Part shown: positions 5,696-6,919 of the stretch, piece by piece
Numbering within the stretch: position 1 is the first letter of the stretch
Layout: the number at the start of each line of letters is the position of its first letter
Source of the DNA: Porticoccaceae bacterium
Lineage (GTDB): Bacteria > Pseudomonadota > Gammaproteobacteria > Pseudomonadales > Porticoccaceae
Direction: 5' to 3'
Length of the DNA: 6,919 nt
Assembly (NCBI GenBank): GCA_019090225.1
Contig: JAHRWI010000339.1
Location: forward strand, 1 to 6,919
Program-made: the position numbers and the translations under genes
The notes under the pieces: model-generated
The model's database searches: none
Told to the model about the DNA's origin: nothing
The model's input: the letters and a program-made list of their open reading frames with translations, nothing else

Positions 5696-6919
5696 ATGCG
5701 ACAGGAACGCTTAACTAATCAGTTACAAAATGCTTTGGCCGATGCCCAGTCTCTGGCTGTGGGTCGTGATCATACTGCGATAGAACCGGCTCATGTGCTG
5801 TTGGCAATGCTGAACCAGCAGGGCAGCAGTGTGCAGCCGATGTTGGTGCAGGCAGGCTTTGATATTAAGGCTCTTCAGGCTGACCTTGAGCATCAGCTGG
5901 ATAATTTTGCCAAACTTTCATCGGCTACCGGAGATGTTAATATTTCTGCGGGTTTAACTCGTCTGCTAAATCTTGCCGACAAGCAGGCCCAGCAACAGGG
6001 CGATCAATTTATTTCTAGCGAAACCGTGCTGCTGGCGGCATTCGATAATAACGATGACCTGGCAAAGACTTTAAACAAGACTGGCAACAAGCAGGCTTTG
6101 GAAGCGGTGGTCAACCAGGTGCGCGGTGGGGAATCGGTTGATAACCCCGAGGCTGAAGAAAACCGGCAGGCATTGGATAAGTACACCATTGACCTGACCG
6201 AGCGCGCCGAACAGGGCAAGCTCGATCCAGTGATTGGTCGGGACGATGAGATTCGTCGCACCATCCAGGTCTTGCAGCGGAGAACAAAAAATAATCCGGT
6301 ATTGATTGGTGAGCCTGGGGTGGGTAAAACCGCAATCATTGAGGGTCTTGCCCAGCGGATAATTAATGGTGAGGTGCCTGAAGGCTTAAAAGATAAGCGG
6401 GTTCTATCGCTGGATTTTGGATCCCTTTTGGCGGGTGCCAAATTTCGCGGTGAGTTTGAAGAGCGACTAAAAGCTGTGCTTAACGAGTTGGGTAAGCAGG
6501 AAGGCCGGATCATTTTATTTATCGATGAGCTTCACACCATGGTCGGTGCCGGTAAAGCCGAAGGCGCGATGGATGCGGGCAATATGCTTAAACCAGCACT
6601 TGCGCGGGGGGAGTTGCATTGTGTCGGTGCCACGACTCTAAACGAGTACCGGCAGTACATCGAGAAGGATGCAGCTCTGGAGCGGCGCTTCCAGAAAGTC
6701 CTGGTCGAAGAGCCTTCTGAGGAAGACACTATCGCTATCCTGCGTGGTTTGAAGGAGCGCTATGAGGTTCATCACGGGGTTGATATCACAGACTCTGCGA
6801 TTATTGCGGCGACAAAACTATCTCAACGCTACATCACCGATCGGCAATTACCCGATAAAGCCATTGATCTTATTGACGAATCGGCCAGTCGTATTCGTAT
6901 GGAGATTGACTCCAAACCA
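5696..6919 (+). CDS. clpB: ATP-dependent chaperone ClpB, N-terminal part
   Basis: The first 408 codons of ClpB are visible; the full protein is usually about 860 residues and continues past the right edge. ClpB is a cytoplasmic AAA+ hexamer that, with DnaK, DnaJ and GrpE, pulls polypeptides out of aggregates after heat stress. The N-terminal Clp_N repeat domain covers about 1-145 (RLTNQLQNALADAQSLA near the start). It is followed by the first nucleotide-binding domain: Walker A GEPGVGKT (205-212), Walker B ILFIDELH (273-280), and the arginine pair in ALERRF (R330, R331). Numbering runs one residue below E. coli at these motifs. The visible end (IDLIDESASRIRMEIDSKP) is where the coiled-coil M domain is about to begin; that domain separates ClpB from ClpA and ClpC but lies outside the window. 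The call therefore rests on close identity to ClpB sequences. No frameshift or missing catalytic residue is seen. Likely heat-induced from the promoter just upstream. Confidence 0.97.
   Translation, partial: MRQERLTNQLQNALADAQSLAVGRDHTAIEPAHVLLAMLNQQGSSVQPMLVQAGFDIKALQADLEHQLDNFAKLSSATGDVNISAGLTRLLNLADKQAQQQGDQFISSETVLLAAFDNNDDLAKTLNKTGNKQALEAVVNQVRGGESVDNPEAEENRQALDKYTIDLTERAEQGKLDPVIGRDDEIRRTIQVLQRRTKNNPVLIGEPGVGKTAIIEGLAQRIINGEVPEGLKDKRVLSLDFGSLLAGAKFRGEFEERLKAVLNELGKQEGRIILFIDELHTMVGAGKAEGAMDAGNMLKPALARGELHCVGATTLNEYRQYIEKDAALERRFQKVLVEEPSEEDTIAILRGLKERYEVHHGVDITDSAIIAATKLSQRYITDRQLPDKAIDLIDESASRIRMEIDSKP

Noticed and set aside
6004..6513. A 169-codon open frame antisense to clpB.
   Set aside because: It is the reverse of a highly conserved coding region; its Ser/Arg/Pro-rich translation is typical of an antisense shadow.
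1..6919. A new multi-gene system across the minus-strand genes.
   Set aside because: The genes belong to well-known, functionally unrelated families, have sizeable gaps and appear to have separate signals. Nothing suggests a shared pathway.

Overview
The window looks like chromosomal DNA from a gammaproteobacterium. The ClpB and DeaD proteins are close to the enterobacterial versions over every motif compared. The deaD promoter region has a GTATAATGCGCGCC block of a type I associate with that class. A marine member such as a Cellvibrionales relative is possible, but that is only an impression from composition and gene content.

Layout: four genes point left and one points right. From the left edge they are a partial M13-family zinc metallopeptidase (N-terminal 484 residues, minus strand), a small DoxX-family membrane protein (minus), a DeaD/CsdA-type DEAD-box RNA helicase (minus) and a YaiI/UPF0178 protein (minus). 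Last comes the first 408 residues of the disaggregase ClpB on the plus strand, running off the right edge. The minus-strand genes are separated by gaps of 86 to 314 bases, and hints of separate promoters and one terminator suggest mostly independent transcription rather than one tight operon. yaiI and clpB are divergent across about 770 bases of AT-rich intergenic DNA. That stretch holds two short tandem-repeat arrays and, close to clpB, a good candidate sigma-32 heat-shock promoter.

Function: most of this is conserved housekeeping and stress content. DeaD remodels RNA and ribosome assembly intermediates, classically in the cold. ClpB rescues aggregated proteins after heat. The M13 peptidase probably works in the periplasm, and DoxX sits in the inner membrane. 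I see no defence system, prophage, insertion sequence, CRISPR array, tRNA or rRNA, and no sign of a new multi-gene system. The points worth a second look are regulatory and small-scale: the deaD leader without a Shine-Dalgarno sequence, the repeated short direct repeats with 10 to 15 base periods, the inverted repeat upstream of doxX, and unusual low-complexity segments in the peptidase and in DeaD.
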